From CAWFGW01 sp963849955 (GTDB lineage: Bacteria; Bacteroidota; Bacteroidia; Cytophagales; JAAEPT01), in the NCBI GenBank assembly GCA_963849955.1, contig CAWKJU010000006.1, positions 124,001-188,000 on the forward strand: DNA of 64,000 nucleotides, in the 5' to 3' direction. Within the stretch, counting starts at the first letter, position 1, and each line of letters starts with the position of its first letter. Position numbers and translations under genes: made by a program. The notes under the pieces are model-generated. The model did no database searches and was not told where the DNA came from. It saw only the letters and a program-made list of their open reading frames with translations. This document shows, piece after piece, positions 8,298-16,184 of this stretch.

Positions 8298-9596
8298 ATG
8301 AGTAAAAAGATAAACTATTTAATCGTATCCTACGATGCCCTTGCGACAGATATCGCTTGGCAATTAACAAAAGAAGGCCATCAGGTAAAATATTTTATAC
8401 AGAACGAAAAGTGTAAAGATATCGGTGATGGCTTTGTTGAAAAAACAGACGATTGGCGTAAAGAGGTGGATTGGGCAGAAGTAGTACTCTTTGATGATGT
8501 ATTAGGACACGGCACATGGGCTGATGAATTGCGGAAAAAAGGTAAGTTAGTAGTTGGCGGCTCACCCTACACCGACATGTTGGAAGACGACCGAAGTTTT
8601 GGTCAAAATGAATTAAAAAAAGCAGGGGTATCTATTTTGCCTTATTGGGAGTTCACCTCGTTTGATGAAGCAATAGAATTAGTCAAATCAAAACCTTCCC
8701 GCTACGTGATAAAACCAAGTGGAGAAGCTCAGAACAATAAAAAACTACTTTTTGTAGGAGAAGAAGATGACGGAAAAGATGTGGTACGGGTGTTAGAAGC
8801 CTATAAAAAATCATGGTCAAATGAAATTAAGGTCTTCCAACTTCAAAAACGAGTTACAGGTGTAGAAGTGGCTGTAGGAGCGTTTTTTAATGGTAATGAA
8901 TTTTTGACACCCATCAACATCAACTTCGAGCACAAGAAATTGTTTCCTGGTAACATTGGCCCAGCAACAGGTGAAATGGGAACTAGCATGTTTTGGAGCG
9001 AACCCAATAAGTTGTTCAACAACACCTTGAAAAAAATGGAAAAAGCCCTCGCTCGGGAAAAGTATGTCGGTTACATGGATGTTAATTGTATCGTAAACGG
9101 TCAAGGAATCTATCCCTTAGAATTCACATCTCGATTTGGGTATCCTACCATTATGATTCAGTTGGAAGGGATAAAAATGAACTATGGTCAGTTTTTTTAT
9201 GAAATGGCTAAAGGAGAATTGAAGAAATTTTCCTATGAAAAAGGGTTCCAGGTTGGTTTGCGGATTGTAGTTCCTCCGTTTCCTTTCAGTGATATGGAAA
9301 CATTTGAAAATTACTCGAAAGGAGCAGCAGTATTGTTTAAGAACAATAGCAAGGACAAAGAAGGTGTGCATCTCGAAGACTTAAAACTTAAAGATGATGA
9401 GTGGGTCATTACAGGCACCTCAGGGGTGGCTTTAGTAGTAACAGCTAAAGCAACATCCATGAAAGCCGCTCAAAAACAACTTTATCAGCGTACAAGAAAC
9501 ATTACCATTCCGAGCATGTATTATCGTGATGACATTGGCGAACGGTGGTTTGAAGACAGTGATAAACTACATACCTGGGGTTATTTAAGAGAGTAA
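8298..9596 (+). CDS. PurD-like ATP-grasp ligase
   Basis: About 432 residues from the ATG at 8298; the upstream TTG adds seven residues that do not fit. An N-terminal Rossmann-like domain (INYLIVSYDALATDIAWQL), an ATP-grasp domain at about 100-310 (RYVIKPSGEAQNNKKLLFVG; PGNIGPATGEMGTSMFWSE; YPLEFTSRFGYPTIM) and a C-terminal rudiment domain follow the phosphoribosylglycinamide synthetase order. It is divergent from canonical PurD and does not sit with purine genes, so it probably ligates another amine or acid. The substrate cannot be told from sequence. Confidence 0.75.
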   Translation: MSKKINYLIVSYDALATDIAWQLTKEGHQVKYFIQNEKCKDIGDGFVEKTDDWRKEVDWAEVVLFDDVLGHGTWADELRKKGKLVVGGSPYTDMLEDDRSFGQNELKKAGVSILPYWEFTSFDEAIELVKSKPSRYVIKPSGEAQNNKKLLFVGEEDDGKDVVRVLEAYKKSWSNEIKVFQLQKRVTGVEVAVGAFFNGNEFLTPININFEHKKLFPGNIGPATGEMGTSMFWSEPNKLFNNTLKKMEKALAREKYVGYMDVNCIVNGQGIYPLEFTSRFGYPTIMIQLEGIKMNYGQFFYEMAKGELKKFSYEKGFQVGLRIVVPPFPFSDMETFENYSKGAAVLFKNNSKDKEGVHLEDLKLKDDEWVITGTSGVALVVTAKATSMKAAQKQLYQRTRNITIPSMYYRDDIGERWFEDSDKLHTWGYLRE

Positions 9597-9658
9597 ATAC
9601 CTATGCCACGTATAGAAAGAAAAAAACAGCACCTACAACTTATAAAGCTTTCACATCT

Positions 9659-9692
9659 TTTTGGTATCTAATGCCACAAATGATTACTTTTG
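9659..9692 (+). promoter_or_regulatory. Bacteroidota-type promoter of ffh
   Basis: TTTTG at 9659-9663 and TACTTTTG at 9685-9692 are separated by 21 bases, matching the -33 TTG / -7 TAnnTTTG pattern known for the Bacteroidota primary sigma factor. Transcription would begin shortly before the ATG at 9715, which supports that start over the upstream TTG at 9661. Confidence 0.6.
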
Positions 9693-9714
9693 CAGTTCGA
9701 TTAACAGAAGCATT

Positions 9715-11040
9715 ATGTTTGATAATTTAAGTAGTAAACTCGATAAAGCGTTTCAGACCCTAAAAGGTCATGGTCAGATTACAGAAATTAACATCGCTAC
9801 CACGGTAAAAGAAATCCGTAGAGCCCTTGTTGATGCCGATGTAAACTACAAAGTTGCTAAAGAGGTTACCGACAAAATTAAAGAAGAAGCATTAGGTCAA
9901 AATGTGTTGACTTCCATCACACCTGGTCAGTTGATGACCAAAATTGTTAACGATGAGTTAGCAAACATGATGGGAGGCACCAAAGCAGATATTAATATTA
10001 CTGGTTCTCCAGCGATTATATTAATTGCAGGTTTGCAAGGTTCTGGTAAAACCACTTTTACAGGAAAATTAGCAAACAGACTAAAATCCACTGGCCGTCA
10101 AGTTTTAGTTGCCGCTTGTGATGTGTACCGTCCAGCAGCAATTGACCAATTGAAAGTGCTGGGTGAACAAGTAGGAGTAGAGGTTTATGCTGAAATAGAG
10201 AATAAAAACCCGGTTGATATTGCTAAAAATGCAATCAAATTCGCTCGTGAGAATGGTAAAAACATCGTTATAGTCGATACCGCAGGTCGTTTAGCAGTAG
10301 ACGAAGCGATGATGCTTGAAATCGAAAATGTTAAAAAAGCGATTTCACCATCCGAAACTCTTTTTGTAGTGGATGCCATGACTGGTCAAGATGCTGTAAA
10401 TACGGCTAAGACCTTTAACGAACGCATCAACTTTGATGGTGTGGTGTTAACCAAGTTAGACGGTGACACCCGTGGTGGTGCGGCTCTTTCTATCCGAAAT
10501 GTGGTGGATAAGCCAATCAAGTTTATCAGTACAGGAGAGAAGATGGAAGCCTTGGATGTTTTCCATCCGGATCGTATGGCTCAGCGTATTTTAGGCATGG
10601 GAGACGTTGTTTCCTTAGTTGAAAAAGCGCAGGACGCATTTGATGAAGAAGAATCAAGAAGGTTAAACAAGAAGATCCGTAAAAATCAGTTTGACTTTAA
10701 CGACTTTTTATCGCAGTTAGAGCAAATTAAAAAAATGGGGAACATCAAAGACCTTGTCGGCATGATTCCAGGAATGGGTAAAATGATGAAAGGTGTAGAT
10801 GTTGATGACAATGCATTCGTTCCGATCGAAGCAATTATTCGTTCAATGAGCCCTAAAGAAAGAGAAAACCCAGACATCATTGATGGTAGCAGAAGAAAGC
10901 GGATTGCTACAGGTAGTGGTACTGATATTCAACAAGTAAACAATTTAATGAAGCAGTTTGATCAGATGCGTAAGATGATGAAGCAGATGAATAATTTGTC
11001 AGGAAGCAAAAAAGGCTTAGCAAATTTAATGGGAAAATAA
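9715..11040 (+). CDS. ffh: signal recognition particle protein Ffh
   Basis: 441 residues from ATG 9715 (MFDNLSSKLDKAF). N domain (1-90), G domain (about 95-300) with the GTP-binding loop GLQGSGKTT, DTAGRL and TKLDGDTRGG, then the methionine-rich M domain (about 330-441; MIPGMGKMMKG, MKQFDQMRKMMKQMNN) that binds 4.5S RNA and signal sequences. It directs nascent membrane proteins to the FtsY receptor and SecYEG. Length and motif order match the family. A weak hairpin (AACTCA-TTT-TGAGTT, 11049-11063) follows the stop. Confidence 0.97.
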   Translation: MFDNLSSKLDKAFQTLKGHGQITEINIATTVKEIRRALVDADVNYKVAKEVTDKIKEEALGQNVLTSITPGQLMTKIVNDELANMMGGTKADINITGSPAIILIAGLQGSGKTTFTGKLANRLKSTGRQVLVAACDVYRPAAIDQLKVLGEQVGVEVYAEIENKNPVDIAKNAIKFARENGKNIVIVDTAGRLAVDEAMMLEIENVKKAISPSETLFVVDAMTGQDAVNTAKTFNERINFDGVVLTKLDGDTRGGAALSIRNVVDKPIKFISTGEKMEALDVFHPDRMAQRILGMGDVVSLVEKAQDAFDEEESRRLNKKIRKNQFDFNDFLSQLEQIKKMGNIKDLVGMIPGMGKMMKGVDVDDNAFVPIEAIIRSMSPKERENPDIIDGSRRKRIATGSGTDIQQVNNLMKQFDQMRKMMKQMNNLSGSKKGLANLMGK

Positions 11041-11110
11041 TCCTTAAAAACTCATTTTGAGTTAGTATTTAAAGATTTTCTTCTTATTTTCGCAATCCTT
11101 AATACAAGAA

Positions 11111-11181
11111 GGTCTCGTGGCCGAGTGGCTAGGCAGTGGTCTGCAAAACCATCTACAGCGGTTCGAATCCGCTCGAGACCT
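11111..11181 (+). tRNA. tRNA-Cys (anticodon GCA)
   Basis: A cloverleaf is visible: the acceptor stem GGTCTCG pairs with CGAGACC, the D-arm is GCCGAGTGGCTAGGC, the anticodon stem-loop is GTGGT-CTGCAAA-ACCAT, and the T-arm is GCGGTTCGAATCCGC. The anticodon GCA reads cysteine codons, and the discriminator base is T, typical of tRNA-Cys. CCA is not encoded. Confidence 0.96.
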
Positions 11182-11197
11182 CTTTAATTCTTTCCTT

Positions 11198-12613
11198 GTG
11201 AGTTTTTTTCAAAAATCAATCTCTAATAATAAAAGTCTGATTTTTTTGATTTTGGCGAATGTTGTTCTCCGATTAGTATTTATTACGAGCCGTGATATAG
11301 CACATGATGAACCGTTTTCCATTTCAAAAAGTCTCATGTCTTTTGCTCAGATGTGGGAGTTTTTTAAAAACGAAAACAATCCGCCATTACATTTTTGGTT
11401 ATTAAAGATATGGGGAGATGTATTTGGTATTTCTGCATTTTCTCTCCGTTTTATGTCTGTGGTATTTTCAGTCATCACGGTAATGTATATTTATTTTATT
11501 GGAAGAGATTTTTTTAATGAGAAAATTGGACTGATAGCTGGGATGTTATTTGTCTTTTCAAGTGAAGTTGCATTCCATTCAATTGAAGTTAGAGCTTATG
11601 CATTATTGGTGATGTTGGTCGTCATGTCCCAATATTATTTTTGGCAAATGAGTAGAATGTCTGATTCAAATAAAAAACATATTTTTTTATTAGGCTTAAT
11701 AAATGCAGCAATTGCTTATACTCATTTTACAGGGTTGTTATATTTAGTATTTCAGTTTTTATCCTTTTTAGTATTTTACAGAAGATCAATTACCAAAAAT
11801 TATTTGATCTCTATAATGGTAACTGTTGCTTTTTTTGTCCCGTATTTACCCATCTTTTTATCTCGCTTTTTCTCTACCTCTTCACAAGGAACTTGGGTTA
11901 CTTTTTCTGGCGAAATAGAAGAAATATATAACATGTTTAGAGTGTTGTTAAATGAAGTTATATGTGTGTTGCTGTTTTTTGCAGCCATCCTGTGTTTTAT
12001 TTTCCTTAGATTAAAAAAACATGTTATTTACAATACAAAGTTTGCTGAAAGCTGCTTTGCTGCTTGTGTTGGGTTTTTCGGTGTGTTTCTAATTTCTTAT
12101 AAAATACCTATGTATTTGCCACGCTATGTTTTTGTATTTGCTCCATTTCTATATATAGTTTATGCGTATATGCTATATCAAATCAGTTTTTTTATACAAT
12201 ATAAATGGATACGGAATCTGGTAGTTTTTTTACCAATTGGTTGTGCTATAGCAACGCTTAAATATTCTCCTTCAAATAAATATAGTATTAAATCAAGTGT
12301 TGAATTTATTAAAGAACATGCCGTAGCCAATCAGTTAACTGTGGTAAGTACCGAAGGAGATAATATCGGTTTTATGTATTATTATGACAAACCACGCTTT
12401 GATAGCTTATCCAGAGATGGCGTGAATGTAGCTACGGATTATGAAAATGTTATTTTTAGAAAAGCAGATTTTTTTAAAAATGATAAGGAAAACATTCGTT
12501 CTGATATTAAGAATATTGTTGTATTTAATGATATAAGACCTACAGGCACATTTTATGGGTTTAAATTAATAGAAGCTCGGGAAGATGATAAGTTATACTT
12601 TTACAGCAAATAA
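11198..12613 (+). CDS. GT-C glycosyltransferase (GT39-like), membrane
   Basis: About 471 residues starting at GTG 11198, 17 bases after tRNA-Cys. An upstream GTG at 11117 would translate the tRNA itself and is rejected. About ten transmembrane helices with the early loop motif SRDIAHDEPFS, the acidic pair expected in the first periplasmic loop of lipid-linked-sugar-dependent GT-C enzymes, and a soluble C-terminal tail. It resembles PMT_2/ArnT-like proteins that transfer sugars from polyprenyl phosphate. Acceptor and sugar are unknown. The stop directly abuts the stop of the convergent DUF58 gene. Confidence 0.8.
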   Translation: MSFFQKSISNNKSLIFLILANVVLRLVFITSRDIAHDEPFSISKSLMSFAQMWEFFKNENNPPLHFWLLKIWGDVFGISAFSLRFMSVVFSVITVMYIYFIGRDFFNEKIGLIAGMLFVFSSEVAFHSIEVRAYALLVMLVVMSQYYFWQMSRMSDSNKKHIFLLGLINAAIAYTHFTGLLYLVFQFLSFLVFYRRSITKNYLISIMVTVAFFVPYLPIFLSRFFSTSSQGTWVTFSGEIEEIYNMFRVLLNEVICVLLFFAAILCFIFLRLKKHVIYNTKFAESCFAACVGFFGVFLISYKIPMYLPRYVFVFAPFLYIVYAYMLYQISFFIQYKWIRNLVVFLPIGCAIATLKYSPSNKYSIKSSVEFIKEHAVANQLTVVSTEGDNIGFMYYYDKPRFDSLSRDGVNVATDYENVIFRKADFFKNDKENIRSDIKNIVVFNDIRPTGTFYGFKLIEAREDDKLYFYSK

Positions 12614-13525
12614 TCATCTCATCTTTTTTCGTTTAATAAAATAAGAACTTAACACTGGAAACACCCCTTTATTGACGTCAACCTCAATAAAGTCAATTTT
12701 GTATTGGGCACATTTCAATTTTAAATCATGTGAAGTAGCCGTCATCTGCTTTTTGTATTCATCCTTAATCTGATTAGGATTTAGTTTTACTTTTTCCCCT
12801 GTTTCTAAGTCCGTAAATTCATAGGGCCTATTTTCTAACTCGAGTTCTAATTCTTGCGAAGAATCCAACGTATGGAATACTATCACTTCATGTTTGCCAT
12901 GCTTTAGGTGTTGCAATGATTTGAACAATTCATCGCTGGAGTCAGTATTAATAAACATGTCACTAAAAATGACGACTAATGATCGCTTATGAATGGTGCG
13001 CGCAATTTGTGTAATCGTTTGTGCTAAATGCGTTTTTGAATAAGAAGAGGTATCCACTTTATCACTAAGCGTCTTGTTTAATACTGTGATAATGTTGTTT
13101 AAATGGGTTTTGGTAGACTTTACTTCGGTAGAATAGTTGATTTTGTCATCAAATAAGTGAATTCCAAAAGCATCTTTTTGTTTTTGAAGGAGGTGCCCTA
13201 ATGCAGCAGTAGCAAACAGCGAAAATGATAATTTACCCTTCGTTTCCACTGGGAATTTCATTGAAGGAGAGGTATCGATTAATATGTGGCACCGAAGATT
13301 TGTTTCTTCCTCATACCTTTTAGTGAATAATTTGTCTGTACGGGAATAAACTTTCCAATCGATATTTTTTATGCTATCACCAAATCCATACTGTTTGTGT
13401 TCAGCAAATTCCACAGAAAAACCATTGTAAGGAGACTTGTGAAGTCCTGTTATAAAACCTTCAACAGCCTTTTTTGCTAATAAATCAAGGTTGCCGTATT
13501 GTTGGATATCAGAGATGGTAATCAT
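12614..13525 (-). CDS. DUF58-domain protein
   Basis: A 303-residue protein with the DUF58 signature (EFAEHKQYGFGDSIKNIDWK, then YEEETNLRCHILIDTSPSMK). The region from about residue 75 has a von Willebrand-A-like fold start with DTSPS as a partial MIDAS. DUF58 proteins usually sit between a MoxR ATPase and BatA/BatB proteins in an envelope-stress locus. Here it stands alone, tail to tail with the glycosyltransferase gene. Confidence 0.85.
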   Translation of the reverse strand: MITISDIQQYGNLDLLAKKAVEGFITGLHKSPYNGFSVEFAEHKQYGFGDSIKNIDWKVYSRTDKLFTKRYEEETNLRCHILIDTSPSMKFPVETKGKLSFSLFATAALGHLLQKQKDAFGIHLFDDKINYSTEVKSTKTHLNNIITVLNKTLSDKVDTSSYSKTHLAQTITQIARTIHKRSLVVIFSDMFINTDSSDELFKSLQHLKHGKHEVIVFHTLDSSQELELELENRPYEFTDLETGEKVKLNPNQIKDEYKKQMTATSHDLKLKCAQYKIDFIEVDVNKGVFPVLSSYFIKRKKMR

Positions 13526-13586
13526 TAATTTATATTTTTTTAGAACTTCTAAGTTACTTCAAATTACATTATAGTTATAATTTTCT

Positions 13587-13610
13587 ACCTTTCTTGGAAA
13601 TAAGAAAGGT
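13587..13610. promoter_or_regulatory. inverted repeat in a divergent promoter region
   Basis: ACCTTTCTT and AAGAAAGGT form 9-base perfect arms around a 6-base centre, between the divergent DUF58 and DUF3276 genes. It could be an operator or a leader hairpin. Confidence 0.4.
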
Positions 13611-13666
13611 AATGGGTAGATTTAGTTAGAGTTTGGGAATGTGTTTTTAATACAAATCAGTTAAAA

Positions 13667-13990
13667 ATGGAAAAGGATGAAATTTACTCGAAGAGAGTAA
13701 AAGCAGGAAAGAGAACTTATTTTTTTGATGTTAAGTCAACCAGATCTAATGATTATTATTTAACAATAACAGAAAGTAAGCGCAAATTTAAAGATGATGG
13801 TTTTGTTTTTGAGAAGCATAAAATCTTTCTTTATAAAGAAGATTTTGCAAAGTTCATTCATGCTTTGCAGGGTTCCATTGATCACATCAAATCAGAATTA
13901 ATGGCTGATGTGGATTTCAGTCAGTTTGAAAATGAATCGTCAGATTCTCAAGATAAAGACGATTCTGCTGATGATATCACTTGGGATTAA
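13667..13990 (+). CDS. PUR-alpha-like nucleic-acid-binding protein (DUF3276)
   Basis: A 107-residue protein with one PUR-type repeat (YSKRVKAGKRTYFFDVK; DYYLTITESKRKF; FEKHKIFLYKEDFAKF) and an acidic, disordered C-terminal tail ending DDSADDITWD. The PUR fold binds single-stranded DNA or RNA and probably works as a dimer. It is conserved across Bacteroidota as a small single gene. A strong terminator follows. Confidence 0.85.
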   Translation: MEKDEIYSKRVKAGKRTYFFDVKSTRSNDYYLTITESKRKFKDDGFVFEKHKIFLYKEDFAKFIHALQGSIDHIKSELMADVDFSQFENESSDSQDKDDSADDITWD

Positions 13991-14017
13991 TCGTTAGTGA
14001 ATATTTTGAAATAGTAT

Positions 14018-14043
14018 AAGGCTCTTTATGGAGCCTTTTTTTA
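14018..14043 (+). terminator. Rho-independent terminator after DUF3276 gene
   Basis: AAGGCTC (14018-14024) pairs with GAGCCTT (14031-14037) around a 6-base loop, followed by a run of T. Confidence 0.85.
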
Positions 14044-14083
14044 TGTTATTTTTTTTAGAGTTAAATCCTTGTGTTTAGATTGT

Positions 14084-14091
14084 TATCTTTG
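14084..14091 (+). promoter_or_regulatory. -7 element upstream of ychF
   Basis: TATCTTTG matches the Bacteroidota -7 consensus TAnnTTTG and lies 38 bases before the ychF start. No convincing -33 element is seen at the usual distance. Confidence 0.45.
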
Positions 14092-14129
14092 CGAGTTAAA
14101 AATTTCATAACGCGTAAAATATTATAGAG

Positions 14130-15227
14130 ATGGGACTTAAGTGTGGTATAGTTGGCTTACCTAATGTTGGAAAATCAACACTTTTTAATTCTTTGTCAAA
14201 TGCAGGTGCTGAGGCTGCAAACTTTCCTTTTTGTACAATAGAACCCAATGTAGGGGTAGTGACGGTACCAGATGAAAGGTTGAAGGTATTGGAAGGATTA
14301 GTTGATCCTGAGCGAGTGTTGCCAACAGTTATCGAGTTTGTTGATATAGCAGGGCTGGTAAAAGGAGCGAGTAAAGGTGAAGGGTTAGGGAATAAGTTCC
14401 TGGGTAATATTCGAGAAGTTGATGCGATTGTGCATGTAGTTCGTTGCTTTGAAGATGATAACATTGTACACGTGGAAGGAAAAGTAGATCCTGTTTCTGA
14501 TAAAGAAGTGATTGATATCGAACTTCAATTTAAAGACTTAGAGTCAATTGATAAACGAATTCAGCGCATTGAAAAAATGGCTAAATCAGGTGATGCCCTG
14601 GCAAAACGCGAACACCAAGTACTATTGCGTTTAAAAGAACATTTGGAAAAAGGAAAAAATGCGCGGGAGCTTGAAATTGAAGAACATGAAGAAGAATTTG
14701 TTACACCACTTCAACTTTTGACTATTAAACCCATAGTATATGTGGCGAACGTTGGAGAAGAATCTGTTAGTACTGGGAACAAATACGTGGATGCGTTGGT
14801 TGAGTCCATTAAGAACGAAGGTGCAGAGATGGTAGTTGTTTGTGCTTCACTTGAAGAGCAGATTTCTCAATTTACTGAGCCGGAAGAAAAAGAAATGTTC
14901 TTGGAGGAGTATGGTTTAGCGGAGTCTGGTTTAGATAAATTAATTAAAGCTTCCTATAAATTATTAGACTTGATTACTTATTTCACTGCGGGAAAAAAAG
15001 AAGTACGTGCCTGGACAATAACCCGAGGATGGAAAGCACCTCAAGCAGCTGGAGTTATCCATACAGACTTTGAGAGAGGTTTTATCAAGGCCGAAGTAAT
15101 AAAATATGAAAATTTTAAAACTTTTAAATCAGAACTTGCATGTAAGGAAGCAGGTAAGTTATCGATAGAAGGTAAAGAATATGTGGTTACCGATGGAGAT
15201 ATAATGCATTTTAGATTTAATGTTTAG
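14130..15227 (+). CDS. ychF: redox-regulated ATPase YchF (Obg-like ATPase)
   Basis: 365 residues. P-loop GLPNVGKSTLFN at about 8-19, the YchF-specific NFPFCTIEPNVG, the DIAGLV G3 segment and the altered G4-type motif NVGE, which gives ATP rather than GTP preference in this family. A coiled-coil insertion lies at about 130-195 and a C-terminal TGS domain ends at the stop. It associates with ribosomes and influences translation and oxidative-stress responses. Length and motifs are standard. Confidence 0.95.
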   Translation: MGLKCGIVGLPNVGKSTLFNSLSNAGAEAANFPFCTIEPNVGVVTVPDERLKVLEGLVDPERVLPTVIEFVDIAGLVKGASKGEGLGNKFLGNIREVDAIVHVVRCFEDDNIVHVEGKVDPVSDKEVIDIELQFKDLESIDKRIQRIEKMAKSGDALAKREHQVLLRLKEHLEKGKNARELEIEEHEEEFVTPLQLLTIKPIVYVANVGEESVSTGNKYVDALVESIKNEGAEMVVVCASLEEQISQFTEPEEKEMFLEEYGLAESGLDKLIKASYKLLDLITYFTAGKKEVRAWTITRGWKAPQAAGVIHTDFERGFIKAEVIKYENFKTFKSELACKEAGKLSIEGKEYVVTDGDIMHFRFNV

Positions 15228-15320
15228 AATAAATTTATTTAACTTTGTTAAAACTATTCAATTTTCGACTTGTTATTACTTGTAGTAGTTTATTTTGGAT
15301 TCATTAAATAAGTGTAAGTT

Positions 15321-16115
15321 TTGAGAGTAAGATTAATTTTTTTGCTGAACAATAGAGGAGCATGTATTCCTTTTCATCACCAATATTTGTTATCAAATTT
15401 GGTGACCGAATTAAAATCAGAGTTATCTGATGAATTCAAAGAATACGACCTTTATACCTTTTCCGGAGTGAAAGGGCAGACAAAAGTAGGTAGAGACGGG
15501 TTACATTATTATTCTAGTCGTGTAACTGTAGTATTCACAAGTCCCAATGAGAAATTCGTAGATGAAGTTCTTCAGGCACTTTTCAAACGAACGACTGTTC
15601 GTTTGGGAGAGATGGAAGTAGTTCCTGAAAGTGTAGAGAAAGAAAACTATACGGAGTTCACTGAAACGATGAAGTACATCTGTATTTCTCCGTTGGTGTT
15701 GGCTGGTCCTAACACGGTTGAGGAAATTAACACAAATTTCATCAATCCATTTGATGATTTGTTTTCTGACTACCTGTATGAGTCAACAATGATTCGTATG
15801 GAAGCTTCAGGTTTGTTTACCGATGAAGATTTTCAATCTTTCTTCAAGTTTCAGGTTGTTCCAGACAAAGAGTATTTGACAAAGACAATTGACAAAGCGA
15901 AAAAGTTCTCTAGAATTTATTCATCTCGGTATCAAAATATGCCGATCGATGTGAGAGGTTACACGTTGCCGTTAACATTATACGCACACCCTAAAGTACA
16001 GCAGTTTGTTTTCGAATGCGGCTTTGGTGAGTTTGCTAATAGTGGCTTTGGGATGTTGGACATCGCTAATATGAACCCAATTGGTCGATCAGCACCTTAT
16101 AGCTTTGACAAATAA
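15321..16115 (+). CDS. cas6: Cas6-family endoribonuclease, orphan
   Basis: 264 residues with a TTG start; no alternative start fits. The N-terminus (RLIFLLNNRGACIPFHHQY) matches the first ferredoxin-like strand and histidine region of Cas6, and the C-terminal glycine-rich loop GFGEFANSGFGMLDI fits the family's GhGxxxxxGhG. Cas6 cuts CRISPR precursor RNA within repeats. There is no repeat array or other cas gene anywhere in the window, so this copy may process another RNA or act on arrays elsewhere. H19 and H20 are candidate catalytic residues. A terminator follows. Confidence 0.82.
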   Translation: MRVRLIFLLNNRGACIPFHHQYLLSNLVTELKSELSDEFKEYDLYTFSGVKGQTKVGRDGLHYYSSRVTVVFTSPNEKFVDEVLQALFKRTTVRLGEMEVVPESVEKENYTEFTETMKYICISPLVLAGPNTVEEINTNFINPFDDLFSDYLYESTMIRMEASGLFTDEDFQSFFKFQVVPDKEYLTKTIDKAKKFSRIYSSRYQNMPIDVRGYTLPLTLYAHPKVQQFVFECGFGEFANSGFGMLDIANMNPIGRSAPYSFDK

Positions 16116-16146
16116 CTAAAACACAAGTTATCTATTTAATAAATAA

Positions 16147-16180
16147 GCCAACTCGAATTATTCGAGTTGGCTTTATTTTT
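16147..16180. terminator. bidirectional terminator between cas6 and the hybrid kinase
   Basis: A GC-containing hairpin, GCCAACTCGAA-TTA-TTCGAGTTGGC, at 16147-16171, followed by a T-rich tract. It lies between convergent genes. Confidence 0.85.
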
Positions 16181-16184
16181 ATAA

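Noticed and set aside
11117..11197. Upstream GTG start extending the glycosyltransferase gene
   Set aside because: It would translate tRNA-Cys; the peptide (AEWLGSGLQNHLQRFESA) is the tRNA sequence, not a protein N-terminus.
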